From SOJA01 sp964598485 (GTDB taxonomy: Archaea > Thermoproteota > Bathyarchaeia > Bathyarchaeales > Bathycorpusculaceae): a DNA stretch of 64,000 bases. The position numbers and the translations under genes are program-made. The notes under the pieces were generated by a model. The model was not told the origin of the DNA. It made no database searches and saw nothing but the letters and a program-made list of their open reading frames with translations. This document shows positions 23,636 to 31,919 of the stretch, one piece after another. Position 1 is the first letter of the stretch. Each line of letters starts with the position of its first letter. The stretch is taken from the NCBI GenBank assembly GCA_964598485.1, contig CAZRCD010000001.1, positions 310,001-374,000 on the forward strand, given 5' to 3'.

Positions 23636-24806
23636 GTGAGTACAGATTTAAATATCTTAACAGAAATACTTGCAGCGGTACAAGCAAGTAACCCCGGTGC
23701 AACCATGTATTTCGATTTAAAACCCAAATCTAAAAAAAGCGACCTATACAATTTCGAAAGAGAACTACTTGAATTAAAAGAAGGAGTAGAAAAATCCAGA
23801 ATAATCCTTCTCTTGGGTCCTAGAAGAATCGGCAAATCAAGCGTCCTAAGAACTTTCCTAAACGAATGCGAATCACCAAGCATTATAATCGACACAAGAG
23901 AAAATGATAAGCTTAGAAGGATACATAAACATAAGAAGCTTCGCAATACTCGTAGGCAATAAAATAAGCGCCTTTATCAGCAAAAACAAGAAAAGAACAG
24001 CAAAATTTGTCGAAGAGTTAAAAAGAATTGATGGAATTTCCGTTTCAGAATATTCTGTCAGGATATCATGGGACAAAAGAGGAAAAACCGCCTTACCCGC
24101 CCTCCTGAACGAACTAAACAATTGGGCAGAACACAACAACTCAAAGGTTATTTTAGCCTTCGACGAAGCCCAAGAACTGAGAGATTTACCCTTCAAGCTT
24201 GTCAGCCTTTTCGCCCACATATACGATTACCTAGACAACCTAGTCATAATCTTAACCGGGTCCCAAGTAGGACTATACGATTTCCTAAAAATCGAAGACG
24301 TTCAATCACCCCTATATGGCAGAGCTCTAGACGAAATAAAATTAAGAAAACTGGAAAGAGAAGAAGCAATAGACTTCCTCGAGAAAGGCTTCAAACAGAT
24401 GAAAACCAAAATAGATAAAAACTTAATCGAAGAGTCAGTTAACAAACTCGACGGCATAATCGGTTGGCTAACTTACTTCGGATGGATGGTCACCCGAAAA
24501 AAAACCAAGTCTGTAGACAAAATTTTAAACGAAGCTTCTAAACTTGCATTAAACGAACTAGAAATGTTCCTCAGAAAGTCTCAAGCTGAGAGAAGATACA
24601 CGAGCATATTAAACTCTCTCGCATTAAGACCGATGAAGTGGAGCGAACTTAAAAGAAGCCTAGAAGCAAAAGAAGGGCTAGAAATAAACAGCTCAAACTT
24701 CACGAAACTCTTAAACCGACTGATCAAACTAAGCCTAACCGAAAAAAAAGACCAACTCTATAAAATCATCGACCCAGTCTTAGCTTACGGCCTAGCACAA
24801 CTCTAA
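23636..24806 (+). pseudogene. Archaeal AAA ATPase gene with single-base frameshift
   Basis: The first 90 codons carry Walker A (LLGPRRIGKSSV) and end near IIIDTRE. An extra A in GAAAATG at about 23905 shifts the frame; the second frame continues ISLEGYINIRSFAILVGNKI, Walker B VILAFDEAQE, LTGSQVG sensor and a C-terminal winged-helix region. Removing one A joins them into a protein of about 390 residues of the Arch_ATPase type. It is a recent break, a sequencing error or, less likely, programmed slippage. Confidence 0.75.
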
Positions 24807-24935
24807 ACGCACTCAAAACTTCTTAACAAAAACCTCACAAACCCCATAATAAACAAAACTGGCAAAACAATTCTAATACTCTCCAACTCTAAATTAAAAT
24901 ACGCTTTAGAATAACTACTCCAAGATCTAGCAAAG

Positions 24936-26438
24936 GTGAAGACCTTGACTAAGAACCAAATTAGACTCCAGTATTCAGGCTTCATTGTTTTCGCAGCAAA
25001 AATGCTCAGCGTCGCAACAGGCTTAGCCTTTCAACTTATGATAGCACGGGGAACCACGAAACTAGAGTATGATTTATGGTTCAACATCAACGACATATTA
25101 GCATACTTCACACTCCTCGCCACAGCCCTCCCATTTTGGACCATGCGATTTGTAGCAAGAGACAAAGAAGGAGCAGCCAAAACAGGACTAATCGCAAACC
25201 TAACAATTTCAGCAATAGCCACAATTATCTACCTTCCACTAGTTCCATTAATAACATCATCACTCGGCATCAGCCAAAAATACCTTCTTCTATACTTTCT
25301 AGTCTCCGTGCAAATAATGGAACTTTACTCTCTCAACGCGCTACAGGCTTCTCTGCGAGCGAGAATGCCGCAAGCGATAGGCTATGGACTACTAGTTGCA
25401 GAAGCCTGCAAAGTCATTTTAGGCTATATACTCATCATCAAATTTCAGCAGCCCCTTCTAGGGGCTTTACTCAGCCTCATAGTAGCCTTTACCATTCAAA
25501 TAGCCTATTACTCTAAACTACTCTTAGAAGAACTAAAACAAAGGGCTAAATGGCAATATGTAAAAGAATGGCTGAAAGGCTCCGTAGCAAACATCTATAA
25601 CATTGTGGGCAACCAAATAGCAGCCTTCATATTCATAATGTTGTTCCAATTTGGCGGGGATGGAGCTCGAGGCAGTTATGGTGCCGCGGCACAAATCGCA
25701 ACTGTAATCACACACTCTTCTTTCTTGGCTTTCGCATTGTATCCAAAGCTTCTAGCTGAAAAAAACAGTGAAGACATAACAACCGCGCTAAAAATGGTTT
25801 TAATGTTCGCTATTCCCATGACCGCTGGTGCAATTGCATTGTCGAATTCCTACATCATAATCATGAGGGAAGAATTCAAAGACGCTTGGCCCATTCTAGT
25901 TGTGTTGGCGATAAATTCCTTCGTCGGAACCATGTCGGTGTTCTTCAGCTCTGTGCTTTATGGAGTTGAAAAAGTTGATGAAAAAGCAAAAATATCATTC
26001 AGGAAACTGATTAAGAGCCGGCTGTTTATCGTGTTTTCTCTGCCCTATTTTTATTCCGCAATAACCCTGCCTACAGCATTCTACATTTTAGTAAATTATG
26101 CCCAAAATCAGCCATTACAAGCGGCGTTTTATGTGAGCGCTATTATTTCATTAGCCGGCTTTGCAATGTTTCTTATATTATATACTATCGTACAGAAAAC
26201 GATCAAGATAGACATTCCATGGAAGAATATCGTAAAGTACGTTTTTGCTTCAGCTCTTATGGCAACTGTTCTGTTTATTATCCCGCATCCAACAAGAATA
26301 TATTTGACTTTAATTGCAACAGCAATAGGCGGAATTATTTATCTAGCATTGTTAACGGTAATTGACAAGGAAGCAAGATTGTTGGTTCATTCCATATGGC
26401 AAGAAATTAAATTCAAAGTCGAAGGAATAATAACTTAA
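24936..26438 (+). CDS. Wzx-type polysaccharide flippase
   Basis: A 500-residue membrane protein with about 12-14 hydrophobic segments and the polysaccharide-biosynthesis (MOP superfamily) pattern: an N-terminal QYSGFIVFAAKMLSVATGL helix, FWTMRFVARD loop and C-terminal transmembrane repeats. It would flip a lipid-linked oligosaccharide across the cytoplasmic membrane for the neighbouring glycosyltransferases. GTG start. Three shortened copies of its 5' end lie upstream (20936, 22209, 23499). Confidence 0.87.
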   Translation: MKTLTKNQIRLQYSGFIVFAAKMLSVATGLAFQLMIARGTTKLEYDLWFNINDILAYFTLLATALPFWTMRFVARDKEGAAKTGLIANLTISAIATIIYLPLVPLITSSLGISQKYLLLYFLVSVQIMELYSLNALQASLRARMPQAIGYGLLVAEACKVILGYILIIKFQQPLLGALLSLIVAFTIQIAYYSKLLLEELKQRAKWQYVKEWLKGSVANIYNIVGNQIAAFIFIMLFQFGGDGARGSYGAAAQIATVITHSSFLAFALYPKLLAEKNSEDITTALKMVLMFAIPMTAGAIALSNSYIIIMREEFKDAWPILVVLAINSFVGTMSVFFSSVLYGVEKVDEKAKISFRKLIKSRLFIVFSLPYFYSAITLPTAFYILVNYAQNQPLQAAFYVSAIISLAGFAMFLILYTIVQKTIKIDIPWKNIVKYVFASALMATVLFIIPHPTRIYLTLIATAIGGIIYLALLTVIDKEARLLVHSIWQEIKFKVEGIIT

Positions 26439-26449
26439 GCTTCATTACT

Positions 26450-26758
26450 TCATAACTCAAGGAAAAGCGCCTTCAAAGCTCTTATGAAGGCATCATAGTT
26501 TGTCCACAGCGTCATCACCTTTTTCTTCCCGTTATTTGTTCTAATCAGCAAAAGCAGTTGTCCATCATCCTCCAAAATATAAGTTGGCAGTCCATCGCCA
26601 GCCGTTCAAAGTGAATAATTGGTATTTTTAAGCTTTATTTTTTTGATGATTTCCACAGATTTGGTTGGTCCCTTATCTATCCTCACGAATTTCCATAATC
26701 CGCTATTTTCACCATAAAGCTTTTCGATGCTTTTAGGCTTTTCAACTGATAATTCCAT
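26450..26758 (-). pseudogene. Small hypothetical gene with in-frame TGA
   Basis: From ATG 26758 the frame reads MELSVEKPKSIEKLYGENSG and KFVRIDKGPTKSVEII, reaches TGA at 26606-26608, and continues in the same frame as GLPTYILEDDGQLLLLIRTN and TLWTNYDAFIRALKALFLEL to the stop at 26450. The whole unit is 103 codons with protein-like sequence on both sides of the TGA. No family recognised. Confidence 0.5.
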
Positions 26759-26945
26759 GTTAACCCCTTTTTTGCAGCCTTGCTCCTCTATTCTAAGATT
26801 CTAACTCTGAGACAGAACCCGATTCTGGCTTACGCTATATTTTATACTTCTGAAACTGAAATATGAATTGAAAATACATACCCTAAAGGTTTAAAGCGAC
26901 AAAGCTCCAAATTATAAGTTAGAGAAGTCGAGGGGAGAAGGAGAA

Positions 26946-27419
26946 GTGGAGAAAAGACTAGGAATACCGCTTAGTCCAAAATATTTCTTCTTTCCCAAGA
27001 ATAATCATTGGTTGAAGAGAATCTTTCTGGTTTTTGCTTTCATATTTTTCGACTATTTCGTAACACTCATTTTTTGCCAAGCTCCCTATCAAGAAGCCAA
27101 TTTGTACGCTAGAGGCTTTATGGAAAGCTTCGGCATTCCGCTGGGATTAACATTGTTTGTTCTCGTAGCTAACATGCCAATTTACATGACTTTGAGTTTG
27201 GATTCCTACATTGTTAGACTCCCATTCAAAATAGCCTTGGTTACAGAATTTTTTGTTGACATTGTATTTGCATGGTTTATTGCTGGACTACATTTCAGCG
27301 GAGGTACAAGTTGGTTTTGGTGTGCTCCAGATTTGATGCGGCAAGCCTTGGGCATGCTTTTGTATGTGGTTATTGCTTTCTTGGTTGTTAAGCCCTATAA
27401 GCCACGCTGTAGCGATTAA
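26946..27419 (+). CDS. Membrane protein of unknown function
   Basis: A 157-residue protein with about four hydrophobic segments (near residues 25-45, 60-80, 90-112 and 130-150) and a basic N-terminus (PKNNHWLKR). FFDYFVTLIFC and GGTSWFWCAPDLMRQALG are its most distinctive parts. GTG start behind GGGGAGAAGGAGAA. No domain recognised. Confidence 0.6.
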   Translation: MEKRLGIPLSPKYFFFPKNNHWLKRIFLVFAFIFFDYFVTLIFCQAPYQEANLYARGFMESFGIPLGLTLFVLVANMPIYMTLSLDSYIVRLPFKIALVTEFFVDIVFAWFIAGLHFSGGTSWFWCAPDLMRQALGMLLYVVIAFLVVKPYKPRCSD

Positions 27420-27794
27420 CACCTTTCAGTGTGTAACAATCCGTCACATCCTAACTCTATTTATCCTTAACAAGCTCGCGCTACAGTTGAAAAATATTCT
27501 TTGCTTGATTGTTTAACGTTGTTAGGTCACCACAACAGAGGAACTTGGGGGTAAAGGGGCTTCCAAAACATTAAAGGGTGAGGAATATAGCAGAAGAAAG
27601 GCGTTGGGCACCTGCCGACATAGAATAAAGTCCTTAAGCAAGACTTCGTTAAAAGCGCTTGCTCGTGGATTGAAAGTTGTCCGATGGGACAGAGAAGTGT
27701 TATAGGGGTTGCCTGATAAGCACTCTCCTGACAAGGTGGGTACTAGAACAATTGAAATTTATCAAGGTAATTTAAGCGAGAGAAGGCTATACTA
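27420..27794. other. Gene-poor interval
   Basis: 375 bp with short broken frames on both strands. I see no recognisable gene, RNA or repeat. It probably contains the promoter of the methyltransferase. Confidence 0.5.
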
Positions 27795-28325
27795 TTGAGT
27801 TTGGTTTTAGACATAGGGTGCGGTAAAAACAAACGTGGAACATTAGGGGTGGATGTTGAAAAAACTCCATTAGTTGACATAATATGTGATGCCCATCATC
27901 TACCATTCATTGGTGAAGTCTTTGATGGATGCTATGCTTATGCCTTCCTTGAGCATGTCGATAATCCGATAAAGGTTCTAAAAGAAGTCAATCGAGTATT
28001 AAGATCTAAAGCATGGTTAAAAGTTCTGGTTCCTAGAGATTCAAGGGTACGGTCGGATTATGTAACATGCATAATTAGCCTTCATTTCAAACAACTTTTA
28101 AGAGAATACAGAGCTATGAAATCTGGGGAGCATAAATGGCAATACTCCGACGAAAGTCTCAGAGAAATACTCACCGTTAATGGCTTTGAAGTCAAAGAAG
28201 TAAACTACCCTGCTTATCCACTTATAACTGGTAGAAGGGTTGAAAAAGTTCTCTCCAAACTGAAGATCGTTCGCCGTCCCCACCTAGTTATAAACGCCAT
28301 AAAAAAGGAAAGTTTAAAGAAGTGA
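27795..28325 (+). CDS. SAM-dependent methyltransferase (class I)
   Basis: A 176-residue methyltransferase: LVLDIGCGKNKRG is SAM motif I, GVDVE the acidic end of strand 2, CDAHHLPF and AYAFLEHVDNPIKVLKEVNRVLR the type-11 core. Small members of this kind often methylate sugars or lipids in surface-glycan clusters, which would suit the upstream genes. Substrate unknown. Confidence 0.75.
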   Translation: MSLVLDIGCGKNKRGTLGVDVEKTPLVDIICDAHHLPFIGEVFDGCYAYAFLEHVDNPIKVLKEVNRVLRSKAWLKVLVPRDSRVRSDYVTCIISLHFKQLLREYRAMKSGEHKWQYSDESLREILTVNGFEVKEVNYPAYPLITGRRVEKVLSKLKIVRRPHLVINAIKKESLKK

Positions 28326-28346
28326 ATTAAAAAAATGCTGATGTTG

Positions 28347-28362
28347 AGGCGCGCGCGCTTTC
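28347..28362. repeat. Alternating CG tract
   Basis: GGCGCGCGCGCTTTCG 20 bp after the methyltransferase stop; compare 3998 and 63724. Confidence 0.5.
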
Positions 28363-28365
28363 GAC

Positions 28366-28605
28366 ATGATTCTCTGGTTGAATTTTTCGGTAATTTTTAA
28401 TAGTGGTTGGAGGCTATGTTTTCCTTTGGTGTCTAGTGCGAGCAAAAGCAAGGGTGAGGCTCTAAAGAAATACCGTGTCGAGATTTTCATGATTAAGCCT
28501 TATGAGTTCGTGGATGAGTGGCCTAAAAGACCAGACGAGAATGATGCGCTTGAAGCTTTCACACATGAGTTGCTGACTTTGGATGCGGATGAACACTTAA
28601 ATTGA
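28366..28605 (+). CDS. Hypothetical protein or fragment
   Basis: The first 20 residues look non-native. From GTG 28429 the frame reads VSSASKSKGEALKKYRVE and FMIKPYEFVDEWPKRPDEND with an acidic C-terminus, which looks like the end of a larger globular protein. No upstream domain is present in frame, so it may be a relic. Confidence 0.35.
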   Translation: MILWLNFSVIFNSGWRLCFPLVSSASKSKGEALKKYRVEIFMIKPYEFVDEWPKRPDENDALEAFTHELLTLDADEHLN

Positions 28606-28664
28606 AGTGTCTGAAGTTTGAGCTGTTTCGCGCGTTAGTTGCGAATGAGGAAAAAAGGAAGGAA

Positions 28665-29312
28665 TTAATGTTTAATAAACCTATTTTCATAAGGAAATTC
28701 TGCGTCCTCTATAACGCTTAGTTTTCCATTTTTTCCAATCCTCAACTGTTGTTCGCCCCTAAACACGGATGCATGCGCGTTCTCAATCTGGATGATATCG
28801 CCCTCTGAAACGGAGCTTATCTGTTCGTTCCATAAACACAGCTTAATGGTTCCAGTTTTGTCTGCTATCAGAGCGTTAGTTACCGTTGCGCAGTTGCAGA
28901 ATCTTGTGAAAACGAGCTTGGGTTTTGGAATTTCCAGGACCTTGGCTTTCAGGTTGATTTGCTTCATTCCGCGCCTTAGGTCTCTGATATGAAGGGGATG
29001 CTGCCTTCTTTCAGCTTTCTTAACTAGACATCTGCGCAACAAGTCGGTTTTTCTGAAAGTTCTAATTGGATTGGTTTTTTCCAAAAGAAAGTTTTTGGGT
29101 ATGGGAAATTGCGCAATGACTTTTGGGCCTTTTGTTAAAAGGAAGACGGCTTTGTCACGGGTTTTCTTGCGGCATTTGATTGAAAGGTTTCCGCATGTGG
29201 ATTTTTGGTTTTCCCAAGCTGAGATTAATGCATAAAAAAGTTTGTCTGGGTCGATTTCGTGTTTTATTGAAAGAAAAGCGAGGTATTCGCCGATTGATAC
29301 CTTGTTTCGCAA
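28665..29312 (-). CDS. OB-fold nucleic-acid-binding protein (RPA/SSB-like)
   Basis: A 215-residue protein. Residues 115-205 form an OB fold of the archaeal RPA/SSB type: NLKAKVLEIPKPKLVFTR, CATVTNALIADKTGTIKLCLW, EGDIIQIENAHASVFRGEQQ and LRIGKNGKLSVIE. The N-terminal 100 residues are basic and may be a separate nucleic-acid or protein-binding region. It lies 7 bp downstream of Alba in the same direction, suggesting a shared chromatin or RNA-binding operon. Confidence 0.75.
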   Translation of the reverse strand: MRNKVSIGEYLAFLSIKHEIDPDKLFYALISAWENQKSTCGNLSIKCRKKTRDKAVFLLTKGPKVIAQFPIPKNFLLEKTNPIRTFRKTDLLRRCLVKKAERRQHPLHIRDLRRGMKQINLKAKVLEIPKPKLVFTRFCNCATVTNALIADKTGTIKLCLWNEQISSVSEGDIIQIENAHASVFRGEQQLRIGKNGKLSVIEDAEFPYENRFIKH

Positions 29313-29319
29313 TGTTTTC

Positions 29320-29712
29320 CTACTCTTTCGTAAGCGTTATTTCTATTGTCGAAACCATTCTCGTTCTGTTCTCGCCTTCTCTTGCTGGCATTTCCTCTGT
29401 TCCTATCGCGATTTTGCTTACTTTCAAGTCTTTGATGAAGCGTCTTCTAGTTATCTCGGCTGTGTCAACTGCTGTTGAGATTGCTCGTCCTCGAGCTTTC
29501 AAAGTTATTTCCTTAGCATTGGATGCCGATAGACTTGTGATGATCGCTAGAACATAGCTCATCGGTGGTTTGCTTCCGACAAAAATAATGTTCTCTTTGA
29601 CTTTCTGAGTCCGCGGGGCTTCCGTGGTCTTTTTCTCTTTAACAGTTTCCTCTGCCTGTTTCTCTTCTTCTGTCATGTTATCCCTCCTTTTTCGCGCTTT
29701 CTCTTCGTTCAA
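29320..29712 (-). CDS. albA: Alba chromatin/RNA-binding protein
   Basis: The Alba fold is NIIFVGSKPPMSYVLAIITS, then LKARGRAISTAVDTAEITRR and ending VSTIEITLTK. Alba dimers coat DNA and RNA. The conserved KPP-MSYV strand-helix start is intact, though the classic acetylated Lys is in a slightly different context. A 35-residue charged Lys/Glu N-terminal extension precedes the fold; the start is ATG 29712 or 29676. Confidence 0.92.
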   Translation of the reverse strand: MNEEKARKRRDNMTEEEKQAEETVKEKKTTEAPRTQKVKENIIFVGSKPPMSYVLAIITSLSASNAKEITLKARGRAISTAVDTAEITRRRFIKDLKVSKIAIGTEEMPAREGENRTRMVSTIEITLTKE

Positions 29713-29791
29713 TCATACTACACACGAAACCTTCGTACATTTACTGTGTCAACTTTCTCCTTGAGCGCACTCGCAATATTATCAGCATCAC

Positions 29792-29881
29792 TTATATAAG
29801 TTGGCTGAGGTATAGCGCTACCATTCCTCCCCCTACAAGAAGAATAGAGACTGCAATCCCATTGTATGTAATATCCACCAC
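29792..29881 (-). CDS. Possible 29-residue single-pass membrane peptide
   Basis: GTG 29881 opens MVDITYNGIAVSILLVGGGM and VALYLSQLI, one hydrophobic helix with Gly-Gly-Gly. It is upstream of alba on the same strand. No homology seen; the hydrophobic pattern is the only evidence. Confidence 0.3.
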   Translation of the reverse strand: MVDITYNGIAVSILLVGGGMVALYLSQLI

Positions 29882-29975
29882 TCACAAACTCTATTATCTT
29901 CAAGTAATTTTGATTAGTTGACAGAAATTATTGCAGAATCACTAGGAGATACGTTTATGGAAGGACGAAAACTAA

Positions 29976-30122
29976 ATGGCAAGAACCATGAACATGCTGG
30001 TGTCGAGTTTGAATGAGTTCTTAACGGAAATTCGAACGTTTTATTCCCTTAAGGAAATCCGCCAAAGCATAGAACAAGAAATAAACCAGCACAAGATGCT
30101 GTTGGAAGATTACAGTCAATAG
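29976..30122 (+). CDS. Small helical protein
   Basis: A 48-residue frame from ATG 29976: MARTMNMLVSSLNEFLTEIR, then a heptad-like RQSIEQEINQHKMLLEDYSQ. Probably forms a coiled coil. It is 12 bp before the next gene and may be its partner. No family recognised. Confidence 0.4.
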   Translation: MARTMNMLVSSLNEFLTEIRTFYSLKEIRQSIEQEINQHKMLLEDYSQ

Positions 30123-30134
30123 TTAGGAACTCTC

Positions 30135-30542
30135 TTGAGAAATCCGGAATCTTCAAAGAACCAAGAGTGGGTAAAAAAGGCTGCTCAATTGCAGAAACTG
30201 TTGAAGATGGGAGGCAGAAAAGGAGGAAAAAAGGGAGAGAAAAAACTTGGCGCTTCATCAGAATGGGTTCAGTTTAAGGATTTAATGCTTTGTTCTGGCG
30301 ATTTTGGAGAGGCAGAGATGCTTTTTGAAGCGGTTGAAGAGCTAAAAGATAAAATTGACAGGCTGGAGAAAGCTAAAAATTCTGTGGGGGATTTGGAACG
30401 TTATGGTTTAGGAAAAGATGTGCTTTACATAACATATATACATGATGGAACCCCGGAAAAGATAGTTTTCAAACCAAAGAAAGAAGAAGCCGGAGAAAAG
30501 TTCAAGTTCCTAGCTGACTTCTCAATTGCAACGCAAACGTAA
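30135..30542 (+). CDS. Hypothetical lysine-rich protein
   Basis: About 135 residues (TTG start). A basic GGRKGGKKGEKK stretch near residue 30, a helical AEMLFEAVEELKDKIDRLEKA segment and a beta-like LYITYIHDGTPEKIVFKPKK. The mixed basic/coiled-coil composition suggests nucleic-acid or membrane association. No family recognised. Confidence 0.5.
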   Translation: MRNPESSKNQEWVKKAAQLQKLLKMGGRKGGKKGEKKLGASSEWVQFKDLMLCSGDFGEAEMLFEAVEELKDKIDRLEKAKNSVGDLERYGLGKDVLYITYIHDGTPEKIVFKPKKEEAGEKFKFLADFSIATQT

Positions 30543-30577
30543 AGCAAATGCGAAAGCGAATGTGACTGAGTTTTTTA

Positions 30578-30604
30578 TTAGAGTTCCCTAAATTTATTAG
30601 GGAG
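30578..30604. promoter_or_regulatory. DtxR-type operator at regulator 1
   Basis: TTAGAGTTCCCTAA (30578-30591) overlaps a perfect CCCTAA-N5-TTAGGG (30586-30602), ending 7 bp before the ATG of the DtxR-like gene. Location suggests autorepression of a leaderless or short-leader transcript. Confidence 0.65.
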
Positions 30605-30609
30605 TCTGT

Positions 30610-31071
30610 ATGCAGGAAAGCGTTTCTGGAAGGGTTGAGGATTATCTAAGAGCAGTATATGAGATTATCGAGCAGAAAGGTTATGCGCGTATAAAGGACA
30701 TTTCAAGAGAGTTAGGAGTTAGGCCATCCTCTGTTGTGGAGATGATGAGAAAACTTCACGATAGAGGTTTTGTTATCTACGAGAAATATGGGGGTATCAC
30801 TCTTACTTCGCAGGGAAGGGAGGTTGCAGAGGCGGTGGAAATGAGACATAATACATTCAAAAAGTTTCTGGAAATAATATTGGTGCCAGAGGACATTGCA
30901 GCTAAAGACGCTCACGTGCTTGAACACCGATTAGACTCGAAAACTATACTGCAGTTTACGAGGTTCGTTGAGTTTATCACTCGGGCTACTGCCACTGATC
31001 ACCCGAGGTTCATAGGAAGATGGATGGAACAGTTTAGAAAATACTGCGAGAAAAGGGAAGCTGGCGCGTAA
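30610..31071 (+). CDS. DtxR/MntR-family metal-dependent repressor 1
   Basis: A 153-residue regulator with winged helix (residues 5-65; KGYARIKDISRELGVRPSSV, VIYEKYGGITLT) and a dimerisation domain (70-145). VEDYLRAVYEI carries an N-terminal ligand pair and RHNTFKKFL plus DAHVLEHRL further ligands; a His stands where DtxR has Cys102 and MntR has Glu99. The SH3 domain is absent. The Feo genes around it argue for Fe(II) sensing. A close paralogue lies at 36672. Confidence 0.88.
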   Translation: MQESVSGRVEDYLRAVYEIIEQKGYARIKDISRELGVRPSSVVEMMRKLHDRGFVIYEKYGGITLTSQGREVAEAVEMRHNTFKKFLEIILVPEDIAAKDAHVLEHRLDSKTILQFTRFVEFITRATATDHPRFIGRWMEQFRKYCEKREAGA

Positions 31072-31079
31072 AGGCTTAG

Positions 31080-31212
31080 CAGTTAGGTTTTTAACATATT
31101 CCCTAGTTTTCTTCAATTCTTAAGATTGTGTCTAACTTTTTTAGGGTAACTTCCAAATAAACCTAACACCATTATGTAAGATTTCGGACACCCTAAATTT
31201 AGGGAAACCTAA
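31080..31212. promoter_or_regulatory. Shared DtxR-type leader, copy 1
   Basis: GTTAGG (31082), TCTAAC (31131), TTAGGGTAAC (31141), CCTAAC (31162), the perfect palindrome CCCTAAATTTAGGG (31191-31204) and TTAGGGAAACCTAA (31199-31212). The order and spacing of elements match the leaders at 37144 and 42723. Confidence 0.65.
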
Positions 31213-31238
31213 AACCACCACAGACCGAGGCCGATGCT

Positions 31239-31418
31239 TTGGAAAAAAGGTTAAGTGAGTTAGAGCCGGGAGAAAGGGGAGTCGTTACACGAGTTGAGTG
31301 TGCCGGAGCCCTTGGAAGAAGACTGTTAGACATGGGACTACTAAAAGGCACAGAAATCACTGCAGTAAGAAGGCACCTCTTGGAGACGCGTCGAAGGATT
31401 AATGGATATGAGAATTAA
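31239..31418 (+). pseudogene. feoA: FeoA-like domain, frameshifted
   Basis: From TTG 31239: LEKRLSELEPGERGVVTRVE, GALGRRLLDMGLLKGTEITAVRR, then nonsense ending TAA at 31418. A one-base shift after RR restores APLGD, the expected FeoA continuation. It ends inside the next gene. The opening is nearly identical to the FeoA at 42845. Confidence 0.6.
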
Positions 31419-31692
31419 GAGAGAAATGGAGATCGAAGTAATGAGGAGTATCTCACCTAAAGACTCTGATGTAATAATGCTGAGCCAGCTGAAACCTGGT
31501 GAGCAGGGAGTAGTTGTGGCAGTTGAAGGAGGACGAGGGCTTAGACAAAAGTTATCCTTGAGAGGCGTATCAGAGGGCAGCATTGCCCGAATGATATGGG
31601 CCAGCCGTGGGCCTATAGTAGTTGATGTTGATAGAAGCACGGTCTGTATGGGTCGTGGGATGGCACAAAAAGTTATGATAAGGAGGATATAA
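31402..31692 (+). CDS. feoA: FeoA-like SH3-fold protein 2
   Basis: A 96-residue protein; the SH3-like FeoA domain is residues 28-96: LSQLKPGEQGVVVAVEGGRG, LRGVSEGSIARMI, GPIVVDVDRSTVCMGRGMAQKV. FeoA binds FeoB and helps Fe(II) transport. ATG 31402 or 31441 may start it. It sits in the operon feoA-feoA-feoA-feoB(G)-feoB(TM). Confidence 0.78.
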   Translation: MDMRIKREMEIEVMRSISPKDSDVIMLSQLKPGEQGVVVAVEGGRGLRQKLSLRGVSEGSIARMIWASRGPIVVDVDRSTVCMGRGMAQKVMIRRI

Positions 31693-31693
31693 A

Positions 31694-31918
31694 ATGAAGA
31701 AGGTTTCTGAAATGGAATTTGATGAAGTAGGAATTGTGAGAAAAATAGAGGGAAATCTAAGGGCGCAAATAGCAGGTATGGGAATCAGAGAGGGAAAAAA
31801 ACTAAGGATGGCAACAAAGCAACCTATGAAGGGACCTGTGGTGGTGGAGGTAGATAAATCATTCACGTCTTTAGGGTTGCACTTAGCGGATAAAATTTTT
31901 GTGGAAGTGGAGAAGTAA
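31694..31918 (+). CDS. feoA: FeoA-like SH3-fold protein 3
   Basis: A 74-residue FeoA: VGIVRKIEGNLRAQIAGMGI, GKKLRMATKQPMKGPVVVEV and HLADKIFVEVEK. It starts two bases after the preceding stop and ends just before the FeoB G-domain gene, so it is probably a direct partner of the split FeoB. Confidence 0.82.
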   Translation: MKKVSEMEFDEVGIVRKIEGNLRAQIAGMGIREGKKLRMATKQPMKGPVVVEVDKSFTSLGLHLADKIFVEVEK

Positions 31919-31919
31919 A

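Noticed and set aside
26606..26608. TGA read as selenocysteine
   Set aside because: No catalytic context, no recognised selenoprotein family and no SECIS-like element; a nonsense mutation is simpler.
27522..27734. Short minus-strand frame in the 27.4-27.8 kb gap
   Set aside because: No motif, no ribosome binding site and biased composition; treated as non-coding.
29718..29903. 61-residue frame upstream of alba
   Set aside because: It lacks a coherent protein pattern and overlaps the better hydrophobic small frame at 29792-29881; the region more likely holds the alba promoter.
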